From: Planctomycetota bacterium
Lineage (GTDB): Bacteria; Planctomycetota; Phycisphaerae; Phycisphaerales; UBA1924
DNA length: 64,000 bases
Direction: 5' to 3'
Assembly (NCBI GenBank): GCA_020831805.1
Contig: JAFIFX010000006.1
Coordinates: 82,581-146,580 of the forward strand
The position numbers and the translations under genes are program-made. The notes below the pieces were generated by a model. That model did no database searches. It was not told the origin of the DNA and saw nothing but the letters and a program-made list of their open reading frames with translations. Below are positions 1 through 7,887 of this stretch, one piece after another (position 1 is the stretch's first letter; every line of letters begins with the position of its first letter).

Positions 1-211
1 AGTTGGTGTTCGAGAAGCCGAACTTGGGCATGCGCCGGAAGAACGGCATCTGGCCGCCCTCGAACTGGAAACGGGTGGAGTGGCCGGAGCGGGAGCCGGC
101 GCCCTTCTGGCCGCGCCCGGAGGTCTTGCCGTGGCCCGAGCCGACGCCGCGTCCGACGCGCTTGCGCTTCTTGTATTGACCGGCGATCGCGGTGACTTCG
201 TGGATCATCAT
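1..211 (-). CDS. rplO: 50S ribosomal protein uL15, 5' part only
   Basis: This is the N-terminal 70 codons of uL15, a large-subunit assembly protein; the gene runs off the left edge of the window. The visible protein begins [20 protein letters not shown] and continues with the family's glycine/arginine-rich segment ([18 protein letters not shown]), which threads into 23S rRNA. It starts with two successive ATG codons (211 and 208); I could not separate them. It is the last visible gene of the minus-strand S10-spc operon and follows rpsE directly, with no rpmD between. Identification by motif and position is very secure; the C-terminus is not seen. Confidence 0.95.
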   Translation of the reverse strand, partial: MMIHEVTAIAGQYKKRKRVGRGVGSGHGKTSGRGQKGAGSRSGHSTRFQFEGGQMPFFRRMPKFGFSNTN

Positions 212-281
212 CTCGGGGCACTCCCGGGAAACGGGTGTCTGGCTCGGTGACCGGCTCGGGGCCGGACTGGAAAAAACTCAA

Positions 282-1013
282 TCAGGTGCTGGATTCGGCG
301 GACTCGGTGGCCGGCGCACTCTGCGGTGCGGCGTCCTGCTGCTGGGCCGGGGCCGGGCCACGACCGCGGCCGCCCCCTCCGCCACCGCCACGGGGCCCGC
401 CGCGACCACCGCGACCCCCTCGGCGGTCCTGGCCGATGGTGTTGACGGGGGCCTTCATCTTTTCGCCCTCGGCACGGACAGGCATGAAGCGCTTGCCGCG
501 ATCGATCCGGTCCTCGATATCGGTGCTGGCGATCTCGACGCCGCGGAGCTCGGCGACCTGCTCGCGGGTGCGGAGCTGCTCGAAGCCGTCGAACATCGCC
601 TTGACGGTGTTGAGCTTGCCGGTCGAGCCGTAGCACTTGGAGAGGCAGTCGGTGATGCCGGCCATCTCGAGGACGGCGCGGACGGTGCCGCCGGCGACGA
701 CGCCGGTACCGGGCGAGGCCGGCAGCAGGCGCACCTTGCTCGAGCAGAAACGACCTTCGACCTCGTGGGGCAGGGTGGTGCCCGACATGGGGATGGTCGT
801 CAGCGATCGCTTGGCCTGCTTCTCGGCCTTCTCGATCGCGGTGGGCACCTCGGGGCTCTTGGCGTAGCCGTAGCCGACCCGGCCGCGTCGGTCACCGACG
901 ACCACAAGGGCGCCGAAGCTGAAGCGGCGGCCGCCCTTGACGGTGGCGCTGGTGCGGTAGATACCGACCGTGTGGGACTCGATATTGGTTGACTCTTCGA
1001 GGATCTCAGGCAT
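282..1013 (-). CDS. rpsE: 30S ribosomal protein uS5 with RGG-rich C-terminal tail
   Basis: uS5 lies at the mRNA entry tunnel of the 30S subunit and affects decoding accuracy. The 243-residue product shows the N-terminal double-stranded-RNA-binding-like fold (KGGRRFSFGALVVVGD, GRVGYGYAKS) and the C-terminal domain (GTGVVAGGTVRAVLEMAGI). The usual length is about 165-175 residues. The excess is a tail from about residue 195: an arginine/glycine block with repeated RGG, then a Gln/Ala/Ser-rich acidic end. Such tails are unusual in bacterial uS5 but resemble the RG-rich terminus of eukaryotic uS5 (RPS2); that similarity may be only convergent. It lies between rplR and rplO in the operon. Confidence 0.96.
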   Translation of the reverse strand: MPEILEESTNIESHTVGIYRTSATVKGGRRFSFGALVVVGDRRGRVGYGYAKSPEVPTAIEKAEKQAKRSLTTIPMSGTTLPHEVEGRFCSSKVRLLPASPGTGVVAGGTVRAVLEMAGITDCLSKCYGSTGKLNTVKAMFDGFEQLRTREQVAELRGVEIASTDIEDRIDRGKRFMPVRAEGEKMKAPVNTIGQDRRGGRGGRGGPRGGGGGGGRGRGPAPAQQQDAAPQSAPATESAESST

Positions 1014-1025
1014 CGTTTACTCTTT

Positions 1026-1391
1026 TCAGAACTCGAGGCCGGCCTTGCGGGCGGCATCAGCCAGCGCCTTGACGCGCCCGTGGTACTTGAACCCGCCGCG
1101 ATCGAACACGACCGCGGTGACGCCGGCCTGCTTGGCCCGCTCGGCGATGGCCGAGCCGACGACCTCGGCCGCGGAGGCATTCCCCGTGCCCCCGGAGACC
1201 GAGACGCCCTTGTCCCGGGTCGAGGCGCTGGCCAGGGTCACCCCGGCCAGGTCGTCCACGACCTGGACATACATGTGATTCAGCGAACGGTACACGGTCA
1301 GCCGCGGACGCTCGGGCGTGCCGATGACCCGCTTGCGGATCCCGGTGCGGCGTCGGCTGCGGCGGACGGCTTTCTGCTTGTTCTTGTTCAT
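1026..1391 (-). CDS. rplR: 50S ribosomal protein uL18
   Basis: uL18 binds 5S rRNA together with uL5 and mediates its attachment to 23S rRNA. The product has 121 residues, normal for the family, with a basic N-terminus ([20 protein letters not shown]), the [18 protein letters not shown] segment, and the C-terminal [20 protein letters not shown] motif that contacts 5S rRNA. I chose ATG 1391 rather than an in-frame ATG at 1406 because GGAGAG sits seven bases before 1391, whereas the upstream codon has no good Shine-Dalgarno sequence. It sits between rplF and rpsE in the operon. Confidence 0.95.
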   Translation of the reverse strand: MNKNKQKAVRRSRRRTGIRKRVIGTPERPRLTVYRSLNHMYVQVVDDLAGVTLASASTRDKGVSVSGGTGNASAAEVVGSAIAERAKQAGVTAVVFDRGGFKYHGRVKALADAARKAGLEF

Positions 1392-1432
1392 AACTGCACT
1401 CTCCATCGCCCCGACCGGCGGGGCCGGAAGCC

Positions 1433-1987
1433 TTACTTGCCGAACGCCTTACCCTGCTTACGCTGGATGACCTCATCCGAGTACTTGATCCCCTTGCCGT
1501 TGTACGGCTCGGGCTTGCGCTTGGCCCGGACCTTGGCGGCGAAGTGGCCGACCTCCTGCTTGTCCGCGCCGGTGATGGTGATCAACTGCTTCTCCACCGC
1601 GACGGTCAGCCCCTGCGGCACCGGCACCTCGATGCGGTTGGCGAAGCCGACCTTCAGTGAGAGATTCTGGCCCTGGAGCGCGCCGCTCCAGCCGACGCCG
1701 ACGATCTCCAGCTTCTTCTCGTAGCCCTTGGTCACGCCCTCGATCATGTTGTTGATCAGCGAGCGGGTCGTGCCCCAGTATGCACGGAGCTGGCGGTCCT
1801 CAGTGGCCTTCGCCTCGTCCACACCGACCGAGATGCTCTTCTCCGACTCGTCCCAGGTCACGCTCAGCTCGGGGCGGTGCTCCATGCTCAGCTTGCCCTT
1901 GGGTCCTTCCACGGAGATAGTCCGGCCCGAGATCGAGACCTTCACATTCTTGGGAACGGAGACTGGTTTGCGGCCGATTCGGGACAT
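1433..1987 (-). CDS. rplF: 50S ribosomal protein uL6
   Basis: uL6 lies near the factor-binding site and sarcin-ricin loop of the 50S subunit. The 184-residue protein starts [19 protein letters not shown] and contains the two repeated L6 folds; the second carries the conserved signature near the C-terminus ([21 protein letters not shown]). The length is close to the family norm (about 178). It follows rpsH by 79 bases and precedes rplR in the canonical spc order. Nothing unusual is visible. Confidence 0.96.
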   Translation of the reverse strand: MSRIGRKPVSVPKNVKVSISGRTISVEGPKGKLSMEHRPELSVTWDESEKSISVGVDEAKATEDRQLRAYWGTTRSLINNMIEGVTKGYEKKLEIVGVGWSGALQGQNLSLKVGFANRIEVPVPQGLTVAVEKQLITITGADKQEVGHFAAKVRAKRKPEPYNGKGIKYSDEVIQRKQGKAFGK

Positions 1988-2066
1988 GATTCGTTTCCTT
2001 GTCTGTCGTCGTCATCCGACGCGTTCTGACGCCGGGGATTCCAGACGATCGGGGTGGTTCTCTCGG

Positions 2067-2465
2067 TCAGCTCACGGTGCAGAGCAGCTCGCCGCCGACC
2101 TTCTGGTCGCGGCACATACGGTCGGACAGCACGCCCCTGGAGGTCGAGACGATCGAGATGCCCAGGCCCTGCACGGGCGAGGGGATGTCGTCGACCTTCC
2201 TGTAGACCCGGCGGCCGGGCTTGGAGGCCCGGTCGAGGGCGTGGATCAGGGTTTCGCCGCGGGGGCCGTACTTGAGGGAGATGAGAATCTTCCCCTGGCG
2301 ACCGTCCTCGACGACCTCGTAGCCGGAGATGTAGCCCTCGGCCTGGAGGACATCGGCGATGCCGCGGCAGACCTTGCTGTTGAGCACGGTCACATGCTTG
2401 CCCCGGTTCCGCACGGTATTGCGGATGCGGGTGAGCATATCGGCGATGGGATCACTCATGGACAT
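2067..2465 (-). CDS. rpsH: 30S ribosomal protein uS8
   Basis: uS8 is a primary 16S rRNA binder that organises the central domain; in E. coli it is also the translational repressor of the spc operon. The 132-residue product starts MSMSDPIADMLTRIRN and ends with the family signature containing GISIVSTSRGVLSDRMCR. Two in-frame ATGs (2465 and 2459) are possible; AAAGG eight bases before 2465 favours the first. It lies between rpsN and rplF. I saw no clear uS8-binding mimic in the operon leader, so autoregulation here is unproven. Confidence 0.96.
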   Translation of the reverse strand: MSMSDPIADMLTRIRNTVRNRGKHVTVLNSKVCRGIADVLQAEGYISGYEVVEDGRQGKILISLKYGPRGETLIHALDRASKPGRRVYRKVDDIPSPVQGLGISIVSTSRGVLSDRMCRDQKVGGELLCTVS

Positions 2466-2516
2466 GGGTGTAGCCTTTTCCTTCCTGCCGCCGGCGTCAC
2501 GCGCCGGCGTTGCCGA

Positions 2517-2702
2517 TTACCAGCTCGCCTTCCGCATGCCTGGGATCTTGCCCTCGAGGGCGAGCTTCCGCAGCATGATGCGGGAAATCCTGAACTTGCG
2601 GTACACGCCCCGCGCGCGGCCGGTGAGCTGGCACCGGCGCACGATCCGCGAGGAGTACTTGGGGGTTCTGTTGCTTTTCGCCACCTGGGCCTTGGTCGCC
2701 AT
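2517..2702 (-). CDS. rpsN: 30S ribosomal protein uS14, short form lacking the zinc site
   Basis: uS14 sits in the 30S head and contacts 16S rRNA. At 61 residues it has the length and sequence of the short zinc-binding type ([23 protein letters not shown], ending MRKASW). The zinc-type protein normally has two CxxC pairs; here only one cysteine remains (RRCQLTGRA), and the second pair reads SRIM. It is therefore a short-type uS14 that probably does not bind zinc. The zinc-free form in most bacteria is the longer one of 89-101 residues, so this combination is uncommon. It lies between rplE and rpsH. Confidence 0.95.
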   Translation of the reverse strand: MATKAQVAKSNRTPKYSSRIVRRCQLTGRARGVYRKFRISRIMLRKLALEGKIPGMRKASW

Positions 2703-2726
2703 GGTCTTTCGCTCCTTCGGAAGGCG

Positions 2727-3359
2727 TTATTTCTTCGCCTTCTTGACGGCGGGCTTGCGGAAAGGCATGCCCAGCTCATCGAGGACGAACTTGCTCAGTT
2801 CGGGGTTCGAGTTGCTGAACGAGAAGTTGATGTTCATGCCGTGCGTAAAGTTCTGCTCGGCCATGTTGATCTCGGGGAACACGCCCTGCTCGGTCAGGCC
2901 CATCGAGTAGTTGCCCTGGCGGTCGAACGCCTTGTCGTTGAGCCCGCGGAAGTCCTTGATACGCGGGGTGGTCAGGTTGACCAGGCGGTCCATGAAGTGC
3001 CACATGCGGTCGCGCCGCAGCGTGACCATCGCCGCCGTGTCGTAGCCGGCACGCACCTTGAAGTTCGAGACCGACTTCTTCGCCGAGATCATCACGGGCT
3101 TCTGGCCGGAGATGGTCCGGAGCGTGTGGAGCACGGACTCTTTCACATTGGCGGGAACCTTGGTGCCGTCGAGATGGCGGCCCATGTTCACATTGATGGT
3201 GATCTTCTCGAGCTCGGGCTGGGCCATGCGGTTGGCCAGCCCGAACTTCTCGGCGATCTTGGGACGGACCTCGTCGTCGAAGCGGGCGCGCATCCGGGGC
3301 ATGTTCGGCTGCTTGGCCGCGTCCATCGTCGCCTGATCTACTTGCTGTTTCTTGGCCAT
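2727..3359 (-). CDS. rplE: 50S ribosomal protein uL5
   Basis: uL5 binds 5S rRNA and forms the B1b intersubunit bridge. The product is 210 residues, longer than the usual 179: it has an N-terminal extension of about 20 residues (MAKKQQVDQATMDAAKQPN) and a lysine-rich end (KPAVKKAKK). Core motifs include LEKITINVNMG, SAKKSVSNFKVRAG, and TTPRIKDFRGLNDKAFDRQG. ATG 3359 was chosen over a start at 3410 because GGAGG lies nine bases upstream of it. It lies between rplX and rpsN. Confidence 0.96.
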   Translation of the reverse strand: MAKKQQVDQATMDAAKQPNMPRMRARFDDEVRPKIAEKFGLANRMAQPELEKITINVNMGRHLDGTKVPANVKESVLHTLRTISGQKPVMISAKKSVSNFKVRAGYDTAAMVTLRRDRMWHFMDRLVNLTTPRIKDFRGLNDKAFDRQGNYSMGLTEQGVFPEINMAEQNFTHGMNINFSFSNSNPELSKFVLDELGMPFRKPAVKKAKK

Positions 3360-3428
3360 GGGTCTGTTCCCTCCGCCCCGGCGGGCGGGGTGGTTCGCCG
3401 CACGCCGCACTCAGCGGCGTGGGACTGA

Positions 3429-3761
3429 TTACTTCTTCGGTCCCCTGATCTCTCCGAACGACTGGCCGTCGCGGACCGCGACACGGTGCTTGCTGCCATC
3501 CTCGCGGCTCTCGAACCGGACGCGGGTGGCCCGGCCCTCTGCGATGGGCGACACATTGGAGATGTGGATGGGCATCTCCTTGGTGATGATCCCGCCCTGG
3601 GGGTTGAGCTGGGTCGGGCGGACATGGCGCTTGCGCACATTCACGCCTTTGACGAGCACGCGGTCGGTCTTGGTGATGATCTCGAGGACCTCACCGGTCT
3701 GACCTTTGTAGTCCCCGGCGGTCACGATGACCTGGTCACCTTTGCGGACATGCTTGGGCAT
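3429..3761 (-). CDS. rplX: 50S ribosomal protein uL24
   Basis: uL24 is an assembly-initiator protein near the peptide exit tunnel. The 110-residue product begins [20 protein letters not shown], the KOW motif region, and continues with GEVLEIITKTDRVLVKGVNV and a HVRPTQLNPQGG segment. ATG 3761 overlaps the rplN stop codon by one base (TGATG), implying translational coupling; a GTG three bases earlier is also in frame, but GGAGGT is better spaced for the ATG. It precedes rplE. Confidence 0.95.
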   Translation of the reverse strand: MPKHVRKGDQVIVTAGDYKGQTGEVLEIITKTDRVLVKGVNVRKRHVRPTQLNPQGGIITKEMPIHISNVSPIAEGRATRVRFESREDGSKHRVAVRDGQSFGEIRGPKK

Positions 3762-4147
3762 CACACCACCTCCGGAGCGAGCGAGACGATCTTCATATAG
3801 TTCTTCTCACGCAGCTCGCGGGCGACGGGCCCGAAAATGCGCGTCCCCTTGGGGTTGCCGTCGTCGTTGATCAGCACCACCGCGGAGGTGTCGAACTTCA
3901 CATAGGACCCGTCCTTGCGGCGGGTGCTCTTGGCCGTGCGGACGATGACGGCCTTGGACTTGTCGCCGGCCTTGATATCCGAGCCGGGCAGCGCCTTCTT
4001 GACGCTGACGAGCACGCGGTCGCCCACGCCCGCGGTCTTGCGGGTGAACGAGCCCGAGCTGGTCGAGCCGCCGTACACGCGGATGACATAGGCGATCTTG
4101 GCGCCCGAGTTGTCCGCGACTTCGCACCTGGATTCTTGCTGGAGCAT
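3761..4147 (-). CDS. rplN: 50S ribosomal protein uL14
   Basis: uL14 contributes to intersubunit bridges and binds the silencing factor RsfS. The 128-residue product has the family signature ([48 protein letters not shown]) and ends SLAPEVV. Compared with the usual 122 residues there is a small insertion after GGS ([10 protein letters not shown], about residues 29-38) in the loop before AGVGD. It is coupled to rplX by a one-base overlap and follows rpsQ. Confidence 0.96.
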   Translation of the reverse strand: MLQQESRCEVADNSGAKIAYVIRVYGGSTSSGSFTRKTAGVGDRVLVSVKKALPGSDIKAGDKSKAVIVRTAKSTRRKDGSYVKFDTSAVVLINDDGNPKGTRIFGPVARELREKNYMKIVSLAPEVV

Positions 4148-4207
4148 GGTGGCCTTGCTTTCTTCGGTGGTGACCGGGCCTCGGGGAAGGCCGGGTTCGG
4201 GCGTCGT

Positions 4208-4468
4208 TTACCCGCCCCGCTTCTCGACGATCCGGTTGATCTTCCAGCTCTTGGTCTTGCTGATCGGGCGGCACTGGACGATCTCGACGATGTCGCCGTT
4301 GTGCGACTCGTTGTTCTCGTCGTGGCAGTGCAGCACGGTCCGCTTGCTGATGAACTTGCCGTACTTGGGGTGCTTGGCCCGGTACTCGATCACGACTTTG
4401 CGGGTTTTGTCCCGCGCGTCGGTCTGCACCACGCCGATCTGAGCGCCCGTGACTTCTGTTTCGCTCAT
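4208..4468 (-). CDS. rpsQ: 30S ribosomal protein uS17
   Basis: uS17 is a primary 16S rRNA binder with an OB fold. The 86-residue product contains GVVQTDARDKTRKVVIEY, KYGKFISKRTVLHCHDE and GDIVEIVQCRPISKTKSW, all conserved in the family. Two in-frame ATGs exist; 4468 is preferred because GGAG lies six bases upstream, but 4480 (four residues longer, preceded by GAAGG) is possible. The gene starts just after rpmC and precedes rplN. Confidence 0.95.
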   Translation of the reverse strand: MSETEVTGAQIGVVQTDARDKTRKVVIEYRAKHPKYGKFISKRTVLHCHDENNESHNGDIVEIVQCRPISKTKSWKINRIVEKRGG

Positions 4469-4482
4469 CGTCTGCTCCATCG

Positions 4483-4674
4483 TCAGGCCTTCGCCCGCGC
4501 GGTCTGCTCGGTCAGAAGCCTGGCGATATCCCGCCGGAGCTTCATGAACTGGGTGGTGTCCTCGATCTTCTCCGAGGCACGCTTGTTCTTCAGCGCGAAC
4601 AGCTTGGCCCGGAGTCGGCCCAGCTCTTCGGCAATCTCTTCGGTCTTCATCGCTCTGACCTCAGTGCCGTTCAT
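4483..4674 (-). CDS. rpmC: 50S ribosomal protein uL29
   Basis: uL29 is a small two-helix protein at the polypeptide exit, part of the docking platform for trigger factor and SRP. The product is 63 residues with the typical MKTEEIAEELGRLRAKLFALKN start of helix 1 and a second helix MKLRRDIARLLTEQ. ATG 4674 has AAGGAGG six bases upstream, an excellent Shine-Dalgarno match, so the longer reading frame to 4719 is rejected. It follows rplP by 11 bases. Confidence 0.95.
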   Translation of the reverse strand: MNGTEVRAMKTEEIAEELGRLRAKLFALKNKRASEKIEDTTQFMKLRRDIARLLTEQTARAKA

Positions 4675-4685
4675 GCCGAACCTCC

Positions 4686-5111
4686 TTACGCCTCGACCCG
4701 GCGGCCGATCATGCGGCAACGCACGGGCATCTTCATGGCCACGCGGAAGAACGCCTCCCGCGCACGCGTCTCGCTCACACCGGCCAGCTCGAACAGCACC
4801 GTCCCGGGCCGGACACGGGCCGCCCAGTAGTCCACGTCCGCCTTGCCCTTGCCCATGCGGGTTTCGAGCGGCTTCTTGGACACGGGCTTGTCCGGGAACA
4901 CCCGGATGAAGAGCTTGCCCTCACGCTTGAGGTAGTGCTGGCAGGCGATACGCCCCGCCTCGATGCAGTTGCTCTTCAGCCAGCACCCGTCGAGCGCCTG
5001 CAGGCCGTAGTCGCCGAAGGCGACATAGTTGCCCTTGGTCGCCTTCCGGTCGCGGACGCGGCGGAACTCTTTGCGGTGCTTGACTCGCTTGGGAATCTTA
5101 TAGGGAGGCAT
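4686..5111 (-). CDS. rplP: 50S ribosomal protein uL16
   Basis: uL16 is a late-assembly protein at the A site and peptidyl-transferase region. The 141-residue product starts [17 protein letters not shown] and contains the conserved [31 protein letters not shown], and [19 protein letters not shown] blocks. Its length is close to the usual 136-141 residues. It lies between rpsC and rpmC in canonical order; no oddity was seen. Confidence 0.97.
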   Translation of the reverse strand: MPPYKIPKRVKHRKEFRRVRDRKATKGNYVAFGDYGLQALDGCWLKSNCIEAGRIACQHYLKREGKLFIRVFPDKPVSKKPLETRMGKGKADVDYWAARVRPGTVLFELAGVSETRAREAFFRVAMKMPVRCRMIGRRVEA

Positions 5112-5131
5112 CGCTCAAACCCCTTCCGGTC

Positions 5132-5836
5132 TCAACGGCGTCCGCGGGCGCGGGCCCGGGCGCCCGCCGCGTTGGACTGGTTTTCTTCCTGATCGTTCGC
5201 GGCGTACTCGCCCTTGTAGATCCACACCTTCACGCCGATGGCGCCGTAGGTCGTGAAGCTCTCCGCGAACCCGTAGTTCACATTGGCCTGCAGCGTGCTC
5301 AGTGGCAGCGAGCCCAGGCGGACATCCAGCGTGCGGCTCATCTCGGCCCCGCCCAGGCGGCCCGAGATCTGGATCTTCACGCCCTGCGCCCCGGCCTGCA
5401 TGACCGCCTCGGCACGCATCTTGACGACGCGCCGGAAGCCCATGCGCTTCTTGAGCTGCTCGGCCACGCTCTCGGCGACCAGCTGGGCCTCCAGGTCCGG
5501 CTCGCGGATCTCGATGATCGAGATCGACACCTTCCGGCCCGTCATGTACTGCAGCTCCTCGGTCATCCGGTCGACCTCGGCGCCCTTCGGCCCGATCACC
5601 AGACCCGGCCGGGCCGTGCGGATGATGATCTTCAGCTCCTCGCGGGTGCGCTCGATGTGGATCTCCGACACGGCCGCGTTCGGCGGCGTGCGGTTGAGCC
5701 GCTTGTCGAGGTGCTTGCGGATCAGCTCGTCCTCGACGAGCAGCTCCCCGTACAGCGCCTTGGGGGCGTACCAGCGGGAGCGGTGGGCCTCGGTCACCCC
5801 GAGGCGGAATCCGAATGGATGCGTCTTCTGTCCCAT
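5132..5836 (-). CDS. rpsC: 30S ribosomal protein uS3
   Basis: uS3 forms part of the mRNA entry channel helicase. The 234-residue product begins MGQKTHPFGFRLGVTEAHRS and has the KH domain (ARPGLVIGPKGAEVDRMTEEL) and C-terminal domain (GRLGGAEMSRTLDVRLGSLP, YGAIGVKVWIYKGEY), followed by a short basic tail (ARARARGRR). ATG 5836 lies two bases after the rplV stop codon, so translation is probably coupled. The upstream extension of the open frame is the shadow of rplV. Confidence 0.97.
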   Translation of the reverse strand: MGQKTHPFGFRLGVTEAHRSRWYAPKALYGELLVEDELIRKHLDKRLNRTPPNAAVSEIHIERTREELKIIIRTARPGLVIGPKGAEVDRMTEELQYMTGRKVSISIIEIREPDLEAQLVAESVAEQLKKRMGFRRVVKMRAEAVMQAGAQGVKIQISGRLGGAEMSRTLDVRLGSLPLSTLQANVNYGFAESFTTYGAIGVKVWIYKGEYAANDQEENQSNAAGARARARGRR

Positions 5837-5838
5837 GA

Positions 5839-6384
5839 TCAGTTCCGCTCCTGGACCGAGAGAGTGATGTGGCTCGTGCGCTTGATGATCTGGTGCGCCC
5901 GACCGCGGTCCTTGGCCTTGAACCGCTTGATGTGCATGCCGTTGTCCACCTTGGCCTCGCTGACTACCAGCGTGCCCTGGTCGGCACCGAACTGGTCGGC
6001 GTCCGCCATCGCGGCGATCAGTGCCTTGCGGAAGTTGACCGCAGCCCGCTTCGTCGAGAACCGGAGCATGTTGTCCGCGTCGATCGCGTCCTTGCCCCGG
6101 ATCAGGTCGGCCACCAGCTTCGCCTTCTTCGGCGAGCCGCGGTGGCCGCGGACCATGCTCGTGAACTTGCAGATGTCCTTCGGCAGCGCCCCCACCGCCG
6201 TCGCGAGGTTCTCCACATCCACGCGCCGGCACCGCGGGTGATCCCGCCCGGCCATCCAGTTCCGCACCGCGGACACCGCGGCGGGGCCCTTGAGCCCGTC
6301 GCGCGAGACGGCATCGGCGAGCTGCTCATCGCTCACACCGGCCTCGGCGGCACGCTTCTTCAGTTCTTCGGCTCGCAGTCGCAC
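5839..6384 (-). CDS. rplV: 50S ribosomal protein uL22 fused to an N-terminal Xre-like helix-turn-helix domain
   Basis: uL22 lines the nascent peptide tunnel. The core (about residues 77-181) has the family features: MVRGHRGSPKKAKLVADLIR, NFRKALIAAMADADQ and the C-terminal hairpin RFKAKDRGRAHQIIKRTSH. The protein is 181 residues instead of about 110. Residues 5-75 read like a Cro/C1-type helix-turn-helix: LKKRAAEAG-VSDEQLADAV, a turn, VSAVRNWMAGR, then VENLATAVGALPKDICKF. GTG 6384 is preceded by AAAGGG at seven bases and lies 25 bases after rpsS; starting at the internal ATG 6156 would leave 253 noncoding bases in a compact operon. The fold is inferred from pattern only; whether it binds DNA or rRNA is unknown. 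Confidence 0.93.
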   Translation of the reverse strand: MRLRAEELKKRAAEAGVSDEQLADAVSRDGLKGPAAVSAVRNWMAGRDHPRCRRVDVENLATAVGALPKDICKFTSMVRGHRGSPKKAKLVADLIRGKDAIDADNMLRFSTKRAAVNFRKALIAAMADADQFGADQGTLVVSEAKVDNGMHIKRFKAKDRGRAHQIIKRTSHITLSVQERN

Positions 6385-6409
6385 GGCTTTGCCCTTTCAA
6401 AGCCCGGGA

Positions 6410-6694
6410 TCACTTCCCGGTCTTGATGCCTTCCTTCTTGTTCGTGTGCCCGCGGAAGGTCCGCGAGTTTGAGAACTCTCCGAGCTTGTGCCCCACCATG
6501 TCCTCGGTCACGAACACGTCCAGGAAGACCCGGCCGTTGTGGACCTTGAAGGTGTGGCCGACGAACTCCGGCACGATCAGACACTGGCGGGCCCAGGTCT
6601 TGATCGGCGAACGCTCGCCGTCCTCGTTCTGGCGCTCCACCTTGCGGTAGAGCTTCTCATCAACATACGGGCCCTTCTTCAGGCTGCGTGACAT
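6410..6694 (-). CDS. rpsS: 30S ribosomal protein uS19
   Basis: uS19 is in the 30S head, contacting uS13 and the A-site tRNA. The 94-residue product starts [20 protein letters not shown] and contains [21 protein letters not shown] and [18 protein letters not shown], the signature motif. Length is normal. It follows rplB and precedes the extended rplV. Confidence 0.97.
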   Translation of the reverse strand: MSRSLKKGPYVDEKLYRKVERQNEDGERSPIKTWARQCLIVPEFVGHTFKVHNGRVFLDVFVTEDMVGHKLGEFSNSRTFRGHTNKKEGIKTGK

Positions 6695-6719
6695 CGGTTC
6701 GCTTCCTTCCGTTTCCCGT

Positions 6720-7577
6720 TTACTTCAGCTGCCCGTAACGCTTGCTCTTGCGACGACGGATGATCAGATCGGACGATGGCTTGTTGCGGTTCCGGGTGCC
6801 CCCGCCCTTGGCCAGGGTGCCCGACTTGCTCGCCGGCGGACGCCCGCTCTTGGAGCGGCCCTCGCCGCCGCCCAGCGGGTGGGCGTGGTGCGACATGGCC
6901 ACGCCGCGGGTCTTGGGCCGGCGGCCCAGCTTGCGGTTCAGACCGGCCTTGCCGATCCGCCGGTTCTGGTGGTCCGAGTTGCCGACCGTGCCCATCGTGG
7001 CCCGGCAGTCGATCAGCACGCGACGCGTCTCGCCCGAGGGCATCACCAGCGTGGCGTGCTTGCCTTCCTTGTTCGTCAGGCGGGCGTACATGCCCGCGGA
7101 GCGGCACAGCTTGGCGCCGCCGCCCGGCTGCAGCTCCACCGCGTGCACATCCATGCCGGTCGGGATGAACCGCAGCGGCATGGTGTTGCCCACGCTCGGC
7201 TCCACCGCGGCGTCCGACGAGCTGATGACCTTGTCACCGTCCGTCAGGCCCTTGGGAGCCAGGATGTACCGCTTGACCCCGTCGGCGTACTCGATCAGGG
7301 CGATGTGGCAGGTGCGGTTGGGGTCGTACTCGATCCCGATGACCGTGCCCTCGATCCCGTCGCGGTCACGCCGCTTGAAATCGATCATGCGGTACAGACG
7401 CTTCACGCCGCCGCCGCGGCCGCGGACGGTGATCTTGCCCTGGGAGTTGCGACCGCCCTTGCGGTTCAGCGGGGCCAGCAGCGACTTCTCGGGGGTCTTC
7501 TTGGTGACTTCCTCGTGCGTGAGCACGGAAGCATTGCGACGCCCGGCGCTGGTCGGTTTGTAGACGCGGATGCCCAT
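6720..7577 (-). CDS. rplB: 50S ribosomal protein uL2
   Basis: uL2 is a primary 23S rRNA binder needed for subunit association and peptidyl-transferase activity. The 285-residue protein starts [18 protein letters not shown], has [20 protein letters not shown] and the C-terminal motif [20 protein letters not shown] containing the functionally important histidine region. ATG 7577 was chosen by homology to the family N-terminus; upstream frame to 7664 covers the intergenic spacer. It lies between rplW and rpsS. Confidence 0.97.
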   Translation of the reverse strand: MGIRVYKPTSAGRRNASVLTHEEVTKKTPEKSLLAPLNRKGGRNSQGKITVRGRGGGVKRLYRMIDFKRRDRDGIEGTVIGIEYDPNRTCHIALIEYADGVKRYILAPKGLTDGDKVISSSDAAVEPSVGNTMPLRFIPTGMDVHAVELQPGGGAKLCRSAGMYARLTNKEGKHATLVMPSGETRRVLIDCRATMGTVGNSDHQNRRIGKAGLNRKLGRRPKTRGVAMSHHAHPLGGGEGRSKSGRPPASKSGTLAKGGGTRNRNKPSSDLIIRRRKSKRYGQLK

Positions 7578-7605
7578 GTCTTTCGTTCCTTCCTTCCGGT
7601 CGTCC

Positions 7606-7887
7606 TTAGAACAACTCGATCGTCTGGCCCTCGGCCACACGAACCATCGCACGCTTCCACTCACCCGCTTCGACCGTGCCGTAGCGGTACCGACGCGACC
7701 CGCCCTTGCGGGTCTGCGTGTTCACCTTCACAACCTTCACGCCGAAGAGTTCCTCCACGGCGTTCTTGATATCCGTCTTGCTCGCGCGGCGGTCGACCTC
7801 GAACGCGTACACGTTCGCGTCTTCCATCGCTCGGGTGCTCTTCTCCGTCAGCAGCGGGCGACGGAGGATGTAGTGCGGGGCATGCAT
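7606..7887 (-). CDS. rplW: 50S ribosomal protein uL23
   Basis: uL23 lies at the exit of the peptide tunnel and docks trigger factor and SRP. The 93-residue product starts MHAPHYILRRPLLTEKSTRA and carries NVYAFEVDRRASKTDIKNAVEE-type helix and VKVVKVNTQTRKG strand, both conserved. ATG 7887 overlaps the rplD stop codon by one base (TGATG), so the pair is likely translationally coupled. Confidence 0.96.
   Translation of the reverse strand: MHAPHYILRRPLLTEKSTRAMEDANVYAFEVDRRASKTDIKNAVEELFGVKVVKVNTQTRKGGSRRYRYGTVEAGEWKRAMVRVAEGQTIELF

Noticed and set aside
6102..6329. Separate small gene in the rplV N-terminal region
   Set aside because: The alternative frame is Ser/Arg/Trp-rich without a family resemblance; the fused uL22 frame explains the DNA.
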